NCBI RefSeq assembly: GCF_004296575.1
Contig: NZ_SAYT01000004.1
Coordinates: 124,001 to 188,000, forward strand
Direction: 5' to 3'
Length of the DNA stretch: 64,000 nucleotides
Source of the DNA: Dyella amyloliquefaciens
GTDB lineage: Bacteria; Pseudomonadota; Gammaproteobacteria; Xanthomonadales; Rhodanobacteraceae
Positions 17,395-25,747 of the stretch are shown here, one piece after another. A model generated the notes under the pieces. That model worked only from the letters and a program-made list of their open reading frames with translations. It did not search any database and was not told the DNA's origin. The position numbers and the translations under genes were made by a program. Numbering within the stretch: the first letter of the stretch is position 1; each line of letters opens with the position of its first letter.

Positions 17395-17639
17395 GGTTGA
17401 AGCCTCCGTGGGTGGTCGCGGCGGAGTATCACCGGGCTGTGGCCGGCGCCATAGTGCCCGTCGGAGGGGTGTCGGATGGGCTAGAATGTTCGGCGCAGAG
17501 CTCAAGTCATTGACATAACGGTCGATATCAGGGGGACGCGCGCCCTCCGCCCCTGTGGAGTTGAGGTGCGCCGGTCCGGACGTTGGCGTGGCTTGCCAGC
17601 GCTGCCGCCGTACCCGTCAGACCGGAAGTTGCTATTTGT

Positions 17640-18008
17640 ATGAGCCCTCATAAGCCTCACTCCAAGGGAAGTCGCGTGGACTGGAACGATCCGCGCCTGG
17701 CCGAGCTGCTGCGCCGCTCGGAAAACTGGAAGCTGGACAACCGCGGCAACTACGACCCCAAGGAAGTGCAGATCCATCTCGGCTGGGGCGCCAACACCGC
17801 GCGCAACGCCGTGCTGGTGTGGGAGCGCGACCAGGTGATGATGCTGGAGACCCGGTTCCCCATTTCGCTGGGCGAACACGTGCGCGTGGACGAGCCGCGC
17901 GGCGAAACCATGCGCACCGTATGGGGCATCGCCGTCGAGGGACGCGAAGGCTTCCGCGCGGAAGACCGCGAGAACGGGATCCACCTGTACTGGTTGCATT
18001 TGCGCTGA
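17640..18008 (+). CDS. Hypothetical protein
   Basis: A 122-residue soluble protein: MSPHKPHSKGSRVDWNDPRLAELLRRS, then KEVQIHLGWGANTARNAVLVWERDQVMMLETRFPISLGEHVRVDEP and WGIAVEGREGFRAEDRENGIHLYWLHLR. The basic N-terminus and the strand-rich body with FPISLGEHVRVD faintly recall PilZ-type barrels but the binding arginines of PilZ are missing. Not recognised otherwise. The ATG at 17640 is chosen because upstream sequence to 17583 is less protein-like. Confidence 0.6.
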   Translation: MSPHKPHSKGSRVDWNDPRLAELLRRSENWKLDNRGNYDPKEVQIHLGWGANTARNAVLVWERDQVMMLETRFPISLGEHVRVDEPRGETMRTVWGIAVEGREGFRAEDRENGIHLYWLHLR

Positions 18009-18022
18009 GGCGCGTTGTTCGC

Positions 18023-18293
18023 TGTAGGAGCACGCCCAGTGCGCGATCGCGAAGCTGTAGCACCCTCTCCCCCTGGGAGAGGGGTGGGGGAGAGGGTGCG
18101 GTTTTCGCCCCAGGCCCCAATGCCATCGTCCTTGCGCAAGCCGAGGCCTGGAGCCTCGGCTGCTGGCTGACACCTTGTCGCAAGCGGCAAGCTGACAGCA
18201 GCAGAGCTACCGAAGGCCGAACACTGCTCTCGCAAGAACGAAGAACATGCAGACCGGCGCGTAAGGCCGTCGCGCACTGGGTGCGCTCCTACA
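18023..18293. repeat. Repeat-filled spacer: inverted GTAGGAGC pair around a CCTCTCCC stem-loop
   Basis: A GTAGGAGCACGCCCAGTGCG copy at 18023-18049 and the inverted copy at 18270-18293 frame the spacer. Inside, 18061-18102 carries CCCTCTCC/GGAGAGGG stem-loop sequence ending GAGAGGGTGCGG, a second dispersed family. No gene is seen in this 300-bp spacer. Confidence 0.75.
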
Positions 18294-18314
18294 GGTGATG
18301 TTCGTATGGCCTGG

Positions 18315-19067
18315 TCAGGCGAAACGTGACGTCCCCTTGCGTGGCGTCAGCGTAGCCATGGTCTCCGCCGTCAGTGGCGCACCCGCAGCGATCAACACAT
18401 CGCGCTGCTCTGCCAGCGGTACGCGCAGGACTGATTCCTCCAGCCGCGCCAGCTTCTGGAACGAAGGCAGCCCCTGCACGCGCGCCACCAGCGCCGCCAT
18501 GCGCGGCCAGCGCTCTGCATCGATGACGTAGCGCACAAAGGACGCCGTGCGGAAATACGAAGCGATGCTGATGTCAGCGATCGACAGCGCGCCGAACAGG
18601 AAGCCGTCTGCGGGAGCACAGCTCTCCAGGTAATCGAGTGCGGCGGGAATCTCCACCTCGCGGGCATGCGTCATCATCGCTTCGTCGGGTTCCTCCTGGA
18701 AGACGTGGCGACGGACCACCTTCTGGTAGAACAACTTCCAGACCAGCACGCTCGCCAGATGCGTATCGCAGTACTCCTCCACCCAGCGCGCCTTGGCGCG
18801 ATCGGCGGCGTCGGCGGGGTAGAGCGAGGGTTCCGCGAAACGATCCTCGAGGTACTGGCAGATCACCGACGAGTCGTTGAGCACCAGGTCGCCTTCGATC
18901 AGGACCGGGATACGCCTGAGCGGGCTGAGCTGCGTGAAGCGGTCATCGCCGATGAAGGGTGTGATCGGATCGATCTGGTAGTCCAGCCCCTTCAGCTCCA
19001 TGCACGCCAGCACCTTGCGGACATAGGGCGAGATGTAATTGCCGATGATGGTGAACTGGGATGACAT
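18315..19067 (-). CDS. Glutathione S-transferase family protein
   Basis: A 250-residue protein with a GST N-terminal domain (FTIIGNYISPYVRKVLACMELKG, SPLRRIPVLIEGDLVLNDSSVICQYLED) and helical C-terminal domain (VEEYCDTHLASVLVWKLFYQKVV, FGALSIADISIASYFRTASF). The N-Y-I-S-P-Y-V-R-K-V motif puts the putative catalytic Ser at the start of helix 1. The start at 19067 (MSSQFT, with GGAG upstream) is preferred over the Pro-rich longer frame. The C-terminal 20 residues are extra compared with typical 220-230-residue members. It is one of three GST genes in the window, each in a different subfamily. Confidence 0.88.
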   Translation of the reverse strand: MSSQFTIIGNYISPYVRKVLACMELKGLDYQIDPITPFIGDDRFTQLSPLRRIPVLIEGDLVLNDSSVICQYLEDRFAEPSLYPADAADRAKARWVEEYCDTHLASVLVWKLFYQKVVRRHVFQEEPDEAMMTHAREVEIPAALDYLESCAPADGFLFGALSIADISIASYFRTASFVRYVIDAERWPRMAALVARVQGLPSFQKLARLEESVLRVPLAEQRDVLIAAGAPLTAETMATLTPRKGTSRFA

Positions 19068-19119
19068 CGCGGCGCTCCTGCGGGGACCCATGGAGGGTGG
19101 GCTGCCCGCCGGTGGCGAG

Positions 19120-19527
19120 TCAAGCCGTGGGCAGCGGGGGCACCGTGGCGGGCGCACCGTTGGAGTCGAGCGCGACCATCACGAAGCGACCCGTGGTGCA
19201 TACGCGGCGATCGCCCGTCAGCGGGTCTTCCGCGGTCAGTTCCACTTCCACCGTCATCGAACTGTGCCCCACATGGACGATGCGCGCCACCAGCTCCGCC
19301 AGCTGACCCTTGCGCACCGGCGTGCGGAAATTCACCTCTTCGGATCGTGCCGTCACCACCGTACGGCGGGCGTGGCGCGAGGCGACGATGAAGGCCGCCT
19401 TGTCCATCCAGGCCAGCGCCTGGCCGCCGAACAGCGTGCCCAGGTGGTTGGTGTGATCGGGAAAGACCATCTCCAGCAGGCGCGCTTCAGGCAGCTGGAG
19501 AGTAGGTTCGATGTTCGTTTGGCTCAT
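19120..19527 (-). CDS. Acyl-CoA thioesterase (hotdog fold)
   Basis: A 135-residue protein with the YciA/BACH-type hotdog pattern: VFPDHTNHLGTLFGGQALAWMDKAAFIVASRHARRTVVTARSEEVNFRTPVRKGQLAELVARI, where N-x-x-G-x-x-x-G-G and the following Asp form the active site. It hydrolyses acyl-CoA to free acid and CoA in the cytosol. It sits 50 bp after the GST start region on the same strand and is divergent from mdtJ. Confidence 0.9.
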   Translation of the reverse strand: MSQTNIEPTLQLPEARLLEMVFPDHTNHLGTLFGGQALAWMDKAAFIVASRHARRTVVTARSEEVNFRTPVRKGQLAELVARIVHVGHSSMTVEVELTAEDPLTGDRRVCTTGRFVMVALDSNGAPATVPPLPTA

Positions 19528-19588
19528 GGCGTGATCGACAGGGGGGAGGTTAGGATTTGATCGGGGGGCGCGCGACGAGGAGATCGCA

Positions 19589-19945
19589 ATGCTGCGCTAC
19601 TGGCTGTTCATGACGGCTGCCATTGTCACCGAAGTCATCGGCACGTTGGCGATGAAATACGGCGCGCATCACGCGTCGCACGCCATCGGCCTGGCGGTGA
19701 TGTACGTGATGCTGGTGGTGTCCTACACCAGCCTCGCACTCGCGGTGAAGCGCATTCCGCTCGCCGTGGCCTATGGCGCGTGGGAAAGCCTGGGCCTGGT
19801 GTTGATCACGCTGTGCAGCGCGTGGCTGTTCGCCGAAGAGCTCAGCGCGCCCAAGCTCGTCGCCATCGCGCTCATCATCGCGGGCATCGTGCTGCTCGAG
19901 CGCGGCACCGACGAAGGCGAGCACGGAGGCAGCCATGCTTCCTGA
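19589..19945 (+). CDS. mdtJ: Small multidrug resistance subunit MdtJ
   Basis: A 118-residue, four-helix inner-membrane protein of the SMR family. The conserved Glu in helix 1 (TAAIVTEVIGTLAMKYGA), the VAYGAWESLGLVLITL block in helix 3 and the final helix IAGIVLLERG are all present and closely match E. coli MdtJ in pattern and length (121 residues there). It pairs with MdtI to export spermidine or cationic drugs by proton antiport. Its gene overlaps mdtI by 11 bases, which fits a heterodimer made in equal amounts. Confidence 0.88.
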   Translation: MLRYWLFMTAAIVTEVIGTLAMKYGAHHASHAIGLAVMYVMLVVSYTSLALAVKRIPLAVAYGAWESLGLVLITLCSAWLFAEELSAPKLVAIALIIAGIVLLERGTDEGEHGGSHAS

Positions 19946-20267
19946 TTTCCAGCCCGTCCACCTGCTCTACCTGATGATGGCGATTGCGCTCGAAGTGGGT
20001 GCCAATGTGCTGATGAAGCAGTCGCACGGCTTTGCCCACAAGCGCCCGGCCATTGCCGCCATCATTTGCGCGCTGGCGGCCTTCACGGCGCTGAGCTATG
20101 CCATCAAGGGCATCGAGCTGTCCGTGGCCTATGGCATCTGGGGCGGCGTGGGGCTGATTGCCACCACGCTGCTGGGCATCACCCTGTTCGACGAGCGCCT
20201 GCGCGCCTCGGGTTGGGCCGGCCTGGCCTTGATCACTGCGGGCGTCTGCCTGCTGAAGTTCGCCTGA
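19935..20267 (+). CDS. mdtI: Small multidrug resistance subunit MdtI
   Basis: A 110-residue SMR protein with helix-1 Glu in AIALEVGANVLMKQSHGF, then LSYAIKGIELSVAYGIWGGVGLIATTLLG and a final WAGLALITAGVCLLKFA, matching the MdtI pattern (109 residues in E. coli). It is the heterodimer partner of MdtJ, encoded just upstream with an overlap. The gene order mdtJ-mdtI is conserved with E. coli. Confidence 0.88.
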   Translation: MLPDFQPVHLLYLMMAIALEVGANVLMKQSHGFAHKRPAIAAIICALAAFTALSYAIKGIELSVAYGIWGGVGLIATTLLGITLFDERLRASGWAGLALITAGVCLLKFA

Positions 20268-20385
20268 GAGGGCTCGGGTACGGGACCAATGGCAGGGGTC
20301 CCCACCCGCCGTCGACAGTAGGATGAAAGGTTGAACGCGGCGTCCACGACGGCGTCCGCCACAAGCAGCAGACTGGGGAGAACGC

Positions 20386-22719
20386 ATGGTTCCGATGAAA
20401 CACGGCTCGCGCCTGCTGGGCGCGCTGGTACTGGGTGCACTTTCGACGGGCGCGGCGGCACAGGGCCGCACGCTCACCAACGACGACTACGCCAAGGCCG
20501 AGCGCTACGTGGGCTACAACACCACGCCGCTGGTCGATCACGCCGTCACCAGCGTGATGTGGCTGGACAATGGTCACTTCTGGTATCGCGACCACGACGC
20601 CAAGGGGGATCATTACCTGCGCTACGACGCCGCCACCGGCAAGGCCTCCCCGCTGTTCGACCATGCGCGCCTCGCCGCGGCGCTGGGCAAGGCGCTCGGC
20701 AAGCCGGTCAAGGCCGACAAGCTGGGTATCTCCGGCTACAGTGAAACCGTTGACGGTCACCTCGATGTGGCCATCCGCGGCAAGCACTACCTGTGCGATG
20801 CCAAGGCCGCCGCGTGCACCGTGGGCAAGGACGAGAATTCCGAGGCCGTGGGCAGCGAACCGGGCGTGCTCTCGCCGGACAAGCGCAGCGAAGCCTTCGT
20901 GCGCGACTGGAACCTGTGGGTGCGCGATATCGCCACCGGCAAGGAAACCCAGCTTACCCTCGACGGCGTGGAGAACTACGGCTACGCCACCGACAACGCG
21001 GGCTGGAAGCACACCAACAAGGCCATCCTGGTGTGGTCGCCCGATTCGAAGCAGATCGCCACGTTCCAGCAGGACCAGCGCAAGACCGGCGACATGGTGA
21101 TCGTGGGCACCAACGTCGGCCACCCGAAGGTGGAGAAGTGGAAGTACCCGCTGGTGGGCGACAAGGACGTGACGATGATCGAACGCGTCATCGTCAATGT
21201 CGGCAGCCACAAGACGCTGCGCCTGAAGATGGACCCCGACCAGCACCGCTCCACCCTGTGCGACGACGTGAGCTGCGGCCGCGACGGCGGCTGGGATGAC
21301 GTGCAGTGGGCGCCCGATGCCAGCTCGCTGGCCTTCGTGTCGTCCTCGCGCGATCACAAGCAGGCCTGGTTCCGCGTCGCCGACGTGCACACCGGCGCCG
21401 TGCGCACCGTGTTCGACGAAAGCGTGCCCACTTACTACGAAAGCGGCAACGGCAAGGTCAACTGGCAGTACCTGCCGGAAAGCCACGAAGTGGTGTGGTT
21501 CAGCGAGCGCAACAACTGGGGCAACCTGTACCTCTACGACCTCGACAGCGGCAAGCTCAAGCACGCCATCACCACGGGCGAAGGCAACGTCACCGAGGTG
21601 CTCAGGGTCGATCCGAAGTCGCGCACGGCGTGGTTCCGCGGCGTGGGTCGCGAGCATGGCGTCGATCCGTACTACCAGCAGTTCTACAAGGTGAGCCTGG
21701 ATGGTGGCGCGCCGACGCTGCTGGCGCCGGAGGCGGCCGACCACACCATCAGCCTGTCGCCGGATGGACGTCTGTTTGCTGATGCGTACTCGACGCCGAC
21801 CACCGCGCCGGTGACGGTGCTGCGCAGTGGCGACGACGGCCATGTGGTGGGCAACGTCGCCAAGGCCGACATCTCGCGCCTGCTCGCCACCGGCTGGAAG
21901 GCACCGGAGCCGTTCACGGTGAAGGGCCGCGACGGCAAGACCGACATCTACGGCCTGATGTTCAAGCCGACGAATTTCGATCCGTCGAAGAAGTATCCGA
22001 TCGTCGACTACATCTATCCGGGCCCGCAGACGGGTTCGGTCGGTTCGCGCAGCTTCGCGGCAGCGCGCGTCGATCACCAGGCGCTGGCGGAACTGGGCTT
22101 CATCGTGGTCGCGATGGACGGCATGGGTACGCCGTGGCGTTCCAAGGCGTTCCATGATGCCTACTTCGGCAACATCGGTGACAACACGCTGCCCGACCAG
22201 GTCGCAGGCCTGAAGGAACTGGGCAAGCGCAATGCCTGGATCGACATGGACCGCGTGGGCATCTGGGGTCATTCCGGTGGCGGTAACGCCACGGTGACCG
22301 CGATGTTCCGCCATGCCGATATGTTTAAGGTCGGCATCGCCGAGAGCGGCAACCACGACAACCGCAACTACGAAGACGACTGGGCCGAGAAGTGGCAGGG
22401 CCTTCTGACCACCGACAAGGACGGCAAGAGCAACTACGACGACCAGGCCAACCAGAACCACGCGGAAGGCCTCAAGGGCCATCTGTTGCTGGCGCACGGC
22501 ACCATGGACGACAACGTGCCGCCGTACGAAACGCTGCTGGTGGTCGATGCGCTGATCAAGGCCAACAAGGACTTCGATCTGTTGCTTATTCCCAATGCCC
22601 ACCACGGCTATGGCGCGGCCAGCAACTACATGATGCGCAAGCGCTGGGACTACTTCGTGCGCTACCTCGCCGGCGAAACGCCGCCGAAGGAGTACACGAT
22701 GAAGCCGCCGAAGGACTGA
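20386..22719 (+). CDS. Secreted dipeptidyl peptidase IV-like serine peptidase (S9)
   Basis: A 777-residue protein with a signal peptide (MKHGSRLLGALVLGALSTGAAAQ), an eight-bladed propeller region (for example SPDSKQIATFQQD, WAPDASSLAFVSSSRDHKQAWFRV, LSPDGRLFADAYS) and a C-terminal alpha/beta-hydrolase. The catalytic triad is readable: Ser in WGHSGGGNATV, Asp in HGTMDDNVPPYE, His in PNAHHGYG. The N-E-N-Y-type glutamates that bind the N-terminus are not obvious. Such enzymes release dipeptides, typically with Pro or Ala at position 2, in the periplasm. GGGGAGA lies seven bases before the ATG at 20386. The 3' side is a dense set of stem-loop repeats. Confidence 0.92.
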   Translation: MVPMKHGSRLLGALVLGALSTGAAAQGRTLTNDDYAKAERYVGYNTTPLVDHAVTSVMWLDNGHFWYRDHDAKGDHYLRYDAATGKASPLFDHARLAAALGKALGKPVKADKLGISGYSETVDGHLDVAIRGKHYLCDAKAAACTVGKDENSEAVGSEPGVLSPDKRSEAFVRDWNLWVRDIATGKETQLTLDGVENYGYATDNAGWKHTNKAILVWSPDSKQIATFQQDQRKTGDMVIVGTNVGHPKVEKWKYPLVGDKDVTMIERVIVNVGSHKTLRLKMDPDQHRSTLCDDVSCGRDGGWDDVQWAPDASSLAFVSSSRDHKQAWFRVADVHTGAVRTVFDESVPTYYESGNGKVNWQYLPESHEVVWFSERNNWGNLYLYDLDSGKLKHAITTGEGNVTEVLRVDPKSRTAWFRGVGREHGVDPYYQQFYKVSLDGGAPTLLAPEAADHTISLSPDGRLFADAYSTPTTAPVTVLRSGDDGHVVGNVAKADISRLLATGWKAPEPFTVKGRDGKTDIYGLMFKPTNFDPSKKYPIVDYIYPGPQTGSVGSRSFAAARVDHQALAELGFIVVAMDGMGTPWRSKAFHDAYFGNIGDNTLPDQVAGLKELGKRNAWIDMDRVGIWGHSGGGNATVTAMFRHADMFKVGIAESGNHDNRNYEDDWAEKWQGLLTTDKDGKSNYDDQANQNHAEGLKGHLLLAHGTMDDNVPPYETLLVVDALIKANKDFDLLLIPNAHHGYGAASNYMMRKRWDYFVRYLAGETPPKEYTMKPPKD

Positions 22720-22725
22720 TGCTTA

Positions 22726-23088
22726 AAGCCCCTCTCCCGATGGGAGAGGGGTTGGGGTGAGGGTGCGGACTCGCGACACGCCTGATGGCTGCGCTCCGCC
22801 CGCACCCTCATCCGCCTGCGACCGAAGGGAGTCCCCGTGGGACCGGCACCTTCTCCCGGACGGAGAAGGGTTCGTGCTTGAAGTCGTTGGTTCTCTCCAT
22901 TACTCCCTTGTCGTCATTGCCAAAGGGCTGAAGCCTGCGCTCTTACTCTTCCTCTCCCCTTCGGGGAGAGGACCGAGGTGAGGGGCGGGTGCTCGCGATT
23001 AGGTTGCCAAGAGCGCGCTCTTGGTGAGGTCTCGGCAAGGCCAGCCCCTCACCCCAACCCTCTCCCCGGAGGGGAGAGGGAGTCATAG
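22726..23088. repeat. Cluster of CCTCTCCC/GGGAGAGG stem-loop repeats
   Basis: At least four copies of a stem-loop of the type CCCTCTCC-n-GGAGAGGG with attached TGAGGGTGCGG or GCCCCTCACCCC lie in this spacer (near 22731, 22852, 22950 and 23042), in both orientations. No gene is present. The copies lie between the converging DPP IV and permease genes and may serve as terminators or mRNA 3' ends. Confidence 0.75.
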
Positions 23089-23092
23089 GCGG

Positions 23093-24307
23093 TCAACCCG
23101 ATCGCGTCGCCACCACCGGCGGCACCGCCGCCGCGCGCCGCGCCGGCCCCAGCACCGCCAACTGTCCCAGTAACCACAGCGCCGCCGCACCCAGCGGCAC
23201 ATAGAACGCCGGCAGTCGCTGCAAGGCGTAGCGCTGCATCAGCATCACGTTGAGTGCATACGCCAGTGCCGCGCCCAGCAGCACGCCTCCGCTCACAATC
23301 AGAAAATTCTCCGCTTGCACGTAACGCAGGATGTCATGCCGCGTCGCGCCCACTGCGCGTCGGATGCCGATCGAGCGACGCCGTTGCTGTACCCAGAAGC
23401 TCGCCAGTCCCGCGATGCCTGCGGCAGTGACCAGCAACAATCCGAACGCGGCGGCCAGCAGTAAGCTGATCATGGTGCGATCGCGACGAAAGTAGTCTTC
23501 GCGCAACTGCGCAAAGGTCTGCGGACGACGCAGCACACGGTTGCTGTCCAGCTGCGCAAGCCGCGCCATGGCCTGCTGCAGCACGCGTTCGCGATCCTGA
23601 GGCGCGGTGCGCATCACATAGGTGACACGTCCGTCATCCGGCAGCATGGGAAACACCGTGGCGTATTCGTTGCCCGCGGTTTCGTCCAGCGTCGGGCGCA
23701 ACAGATGATCGACCACACCCACGATGCGTACCGGACCGTCGCCGGGATAGATCACCTTGCCCAGTGGATCCTGTCCCGGGAACAGCTGTTGCGCGAGTGC
23801 GCTGGTGACGATGGTGGACGGCACCTTGTTGATACCGGTCCAGTCCTGCGCGGCACCCAAAGGCAGATATTCCTCCGGTAGAAAGTCACGGCCCGCGGCG
23901 AGGCGCAGGCCCAGCGTGGCCAGCTCGCCGGGCGTGCCATTGAACGCGGTCGCGGTCAGCCGCGCGTCACCCTTGGGCACGAGCGAGATGCCGTTGCTCC
24001 AGTTGTTGCTGTTGAACGGCAGTGCGTCCACGGCGGCGGCCGAACGCACGCCCGGCAGCTGGCGCAGGGCCGCGAGGTCGGTGTCGTGGCGAACCAGTGG
24101 GTCGGTGCTCGCATCCACGCTGATGCTTTCCAGCATCACCAGCTCGTCCTCCGCCACGCCGCTGGGCAGGCTCAGCTGGGTGATGCGGTGACCGAGGATG
24201 GCGGCGACATTGCAGACGATGGCGCAGGTCAGTGCCACCTGCATCACCATCAACAGCACGGTGAGCTTGTGGCGACCCAGGCTGGCGAGCAGGGGCGAGT
24301 GCGGCAT
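23093..24307 (-). CDS. MacB/FtsX-type ABC permease (second of a pair)
   Basis: A 404-residue membrane protein with the FtsX/MacB layout: TM1 near the N-terminus (KLTVLLMVMQVALTCAIVCNVAAIL), a large periplasmic domain (residues about 45-270, MacB_PCD type), and three C-terminal helices with the family motif RRRSIGIRRAVGATRHDILRYVQAENFLIVSGGVLLG. Proteins of this type use an ABC ATPase for mechanotransmission of substrates across the periplasm, but no ATPase gene is adjacent. It starts eight bases after the upstream permease stop, so the two are co-translated, probably as a heterodimer. GAGGA precedes the ATG at 24307. Confidence 0.88.
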   Translation of the reverse strand: MPHSPLLASLGRHKLTVLLMVMQVALTCAIVCNVAAILGHRITQLSLPSGVAEDELVMLESISVDASTDPLVRHDTDLAALRQLPGVRSAAAVDALPFNSNNWSNGISLVPKGDARLTATAFNGTPGELATLGLRLAAGRDFLPEEYLPLGAAQDWTGINKVPSTIVTSALAQQLFPGQDPLGKVIYPGDGPVRIVGVVDHLLRPTLDETAGNEYATVFPMLPDDGRVTYVMRTAPQDRERVLQQAMARLAQLDSNRVLRRPQTFAQLREDYFRRDRTMISLLLAAAFGLLLVTAAGIAGLASFWVQQRRRSIGIRRAVGATRHDILRYVQAENFLIVSGGVLLGAALAYALNVMLMQRYALQRLPAFYVPLGAAALWLLGQLAVLGPARRAAAVPPVVATRSG

Positions 24308-24315
24308 GACAGTCC

Positions 24316-25620
24316 TCACTGGGTCTTCAGTTGCAGGGCGGGAGCAATGCGGCAGGCGCGCCAGGCGGGCAGAAGTCCGGCCAGTGCACCGGTGATCAGG
24401 GCCAGTGCGAAGGTCGCCAACAGCATCCCGGGATCCATGTGCGCGAGCTGCGCATAGCCATCCGGTCGCTGGCGCACGCTCCACAAACCGAACAACGCGA
24501 CCAGCACACCCAGCAGTCCGCCCGTGAGGCCGATCACCGAGGACTCCACGCCCAGCTGCAGGAAGATGTCGCGGCGCCGCGCGCCGAGTGCGCGGCGCAC
24601 GCTGATTTCGCCACCGCGACGCAGGAAGGTTGCCAGCAGCAGGCCCATCACATTGAGCATGCACACCAGCAGGAAGCCCACCGACAACGACAGCTGGAGG
24701 CGCAGGTCGTCCGGAATCGCGTGCTGGTATGCGAGCCAGTCCATCAACCCGTAGAGCCGGGCGTCGACCGGCCGTGGCAGGCGGCCGTGCGATTGCTGCT
24801 CGCGCCAGTAGCCAGTGATGAAGGCGCGATACGCAGCGACCTTGGCGGGGTTGTCCAGCTGCACCCAGAACTGCAGCCAGCTGCACTGGTCGCTGGTGCG
24901 TCCGTCACCGGAGTCGCCCCAGCAGGACAGTCGTCCGACGAAATCCAGTTTCAGGTCCAGCGCCGTTTGCAGCGGGAGAAAGAACTGGTCGCTGCGGCCG
25001 AAGGCACGGCTGTCCATCTGCGCATAGAACTGCGGTTGCGGCTGCCAGTCGTCGAGCACGCCGATCACGCGGAAGTCGACATCCTTGAATCGCACGGTTC
25101 GGCCTACCGCCGGCCCCTCGCCGAACAGCTTGCGGCTGAGTGCATGGCCGAGCACCACCACGCGTGCGCGTTGCGCATCGTCCTCAGCGGTCCATCCGCC
25201 GCCGCTGAGGAACGGCGTGCCGAACATCGCGAAGAAATCCGCCGTGGTGTATCGGCCCGTCTCGTAGAACGGCAGGCCTGCGCCCTGCATCGGCCGTACC
25301 GGCACCGCGCCGCCGGCCATCGCCGCCTGGTGATCGGCGCGTGCGGCATGCAACAGGTTCAGTGCGTCGGGCCAGGTGAAGTTGCCATCCATCGATGGCG
25401 TGCCGGCGGACGGGCTGCGATCTAGCGGACGCGGGTCGATCACCGGCACGAACAGGTGTTCGCTGCGTCCTGGCAACGGGTCGCCGGACAGCACGTGGAA
25501 CACGGTGATCATGGTCATGCTGGCGCCAATGCCGAGCCCGATCACGAGCACCATCAAGGTCGCAAGCGCCTTGTTCTTCCGGAAGCTGGATGCGGCAATG
25601 GACGCGTAATAGCCAAGCAT
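24316..25620 (-). CDS. MacB/FtsX-type ABC permease (first of a pair)
   Basis: A 434-residue protein with TM1 (KALATLMVLVIGLGIGASMTMITVFHVL), a periplasmic MacB_PCD-like domain that includes LFVPVIDPRPLDRS and VLGHALSRKLFGEGPAVGRTVRFKDVDFRVIGVL, and C-terminal helices with RRGGEISVRRALGARRRDIFLQLGVESSVIG. It lies 127 bp after the M56 peptidase gene with an 8-9-bp hairpin between them, and directly before the second permease. I infer one long transcript from the BlaI-type gene. The ATG at 25620 has GGAGAA upstream. Confidence 0.88.
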   Translation of the reverse strand: MLGYYASIAASSFRKNKALATLMVLVIGLGIGASMTMITVFHVLSGDPLPGRSEHLFVPVIDPRPLDRSPSAGTPSMDGNFTWPDALNLLHAARADHQAAMAGGAVPVRPMQGAGLPFYETGRYTTADFFAMFGTPFLSGGGWTAEDDAQRARVVVLGHALSRKLFGEGPAVGRTVRFKDVDFRVIGVLDDWQPQPQFYAQMDSRAFGRSDQFFLPLQTALDLKLDFVGRLSCWGDSGDGRTSDQCSWLQFWVQLDNPAKVAAYRAFITGYWREQQSHGRLPRPVDARLYGLMDWLAYQHAIPDDLRLQLSLSVGFLLVCMLNVMGLLLATFLRRGGEISVRRALGARRRDIFLQLGVESSVIGLTGGLLGVLVALFGLWSVRQRPDGYAQLAHMDPGMLLATFALALITGALAGLLPAWRACRIAPALQLKTQ

Positions 25621-25710
25621 GGCTGTTCTCCATCGGTGGCCGGGTGTGATCTGGACACGAAGGCATCCCTCCCGCCGGCCCGGGTGCGCGTGTGGTCGTG
25701 GGTGATGCAG

Positions 25711-25733
25711 CGCGCCGCCGTCAGGGCGGCGCG
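25711..25733. terminator. Hairpin between the M56 peptidase and permease genes
   Basis: CGCGCCGCC, loop GTCAG, GGCGGCGCG: a perfect 9-bp stem 14 bp downstream of the M56 stop. Without a T-run it may be a partial terminator or an mRNA-processing barrier that lowers permease expression. Confidence 0.45.
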
Positions 25734-25747
25734 TCATGCGGCGCGTT

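Noticed and set aside
15451-17400. 649-codon plus-strand frame opposite the amidohydrolase
   Set aside because: Shadow frame: His/Arg/Val-rich translation, while the minus strand has a signal peptide and the H-x-H metal motif.
20233-22605. 790-codon minus-strand frame opposite DPP IV
   Set aside because: Shadow frame; the plus strand encodes the S9 triad.
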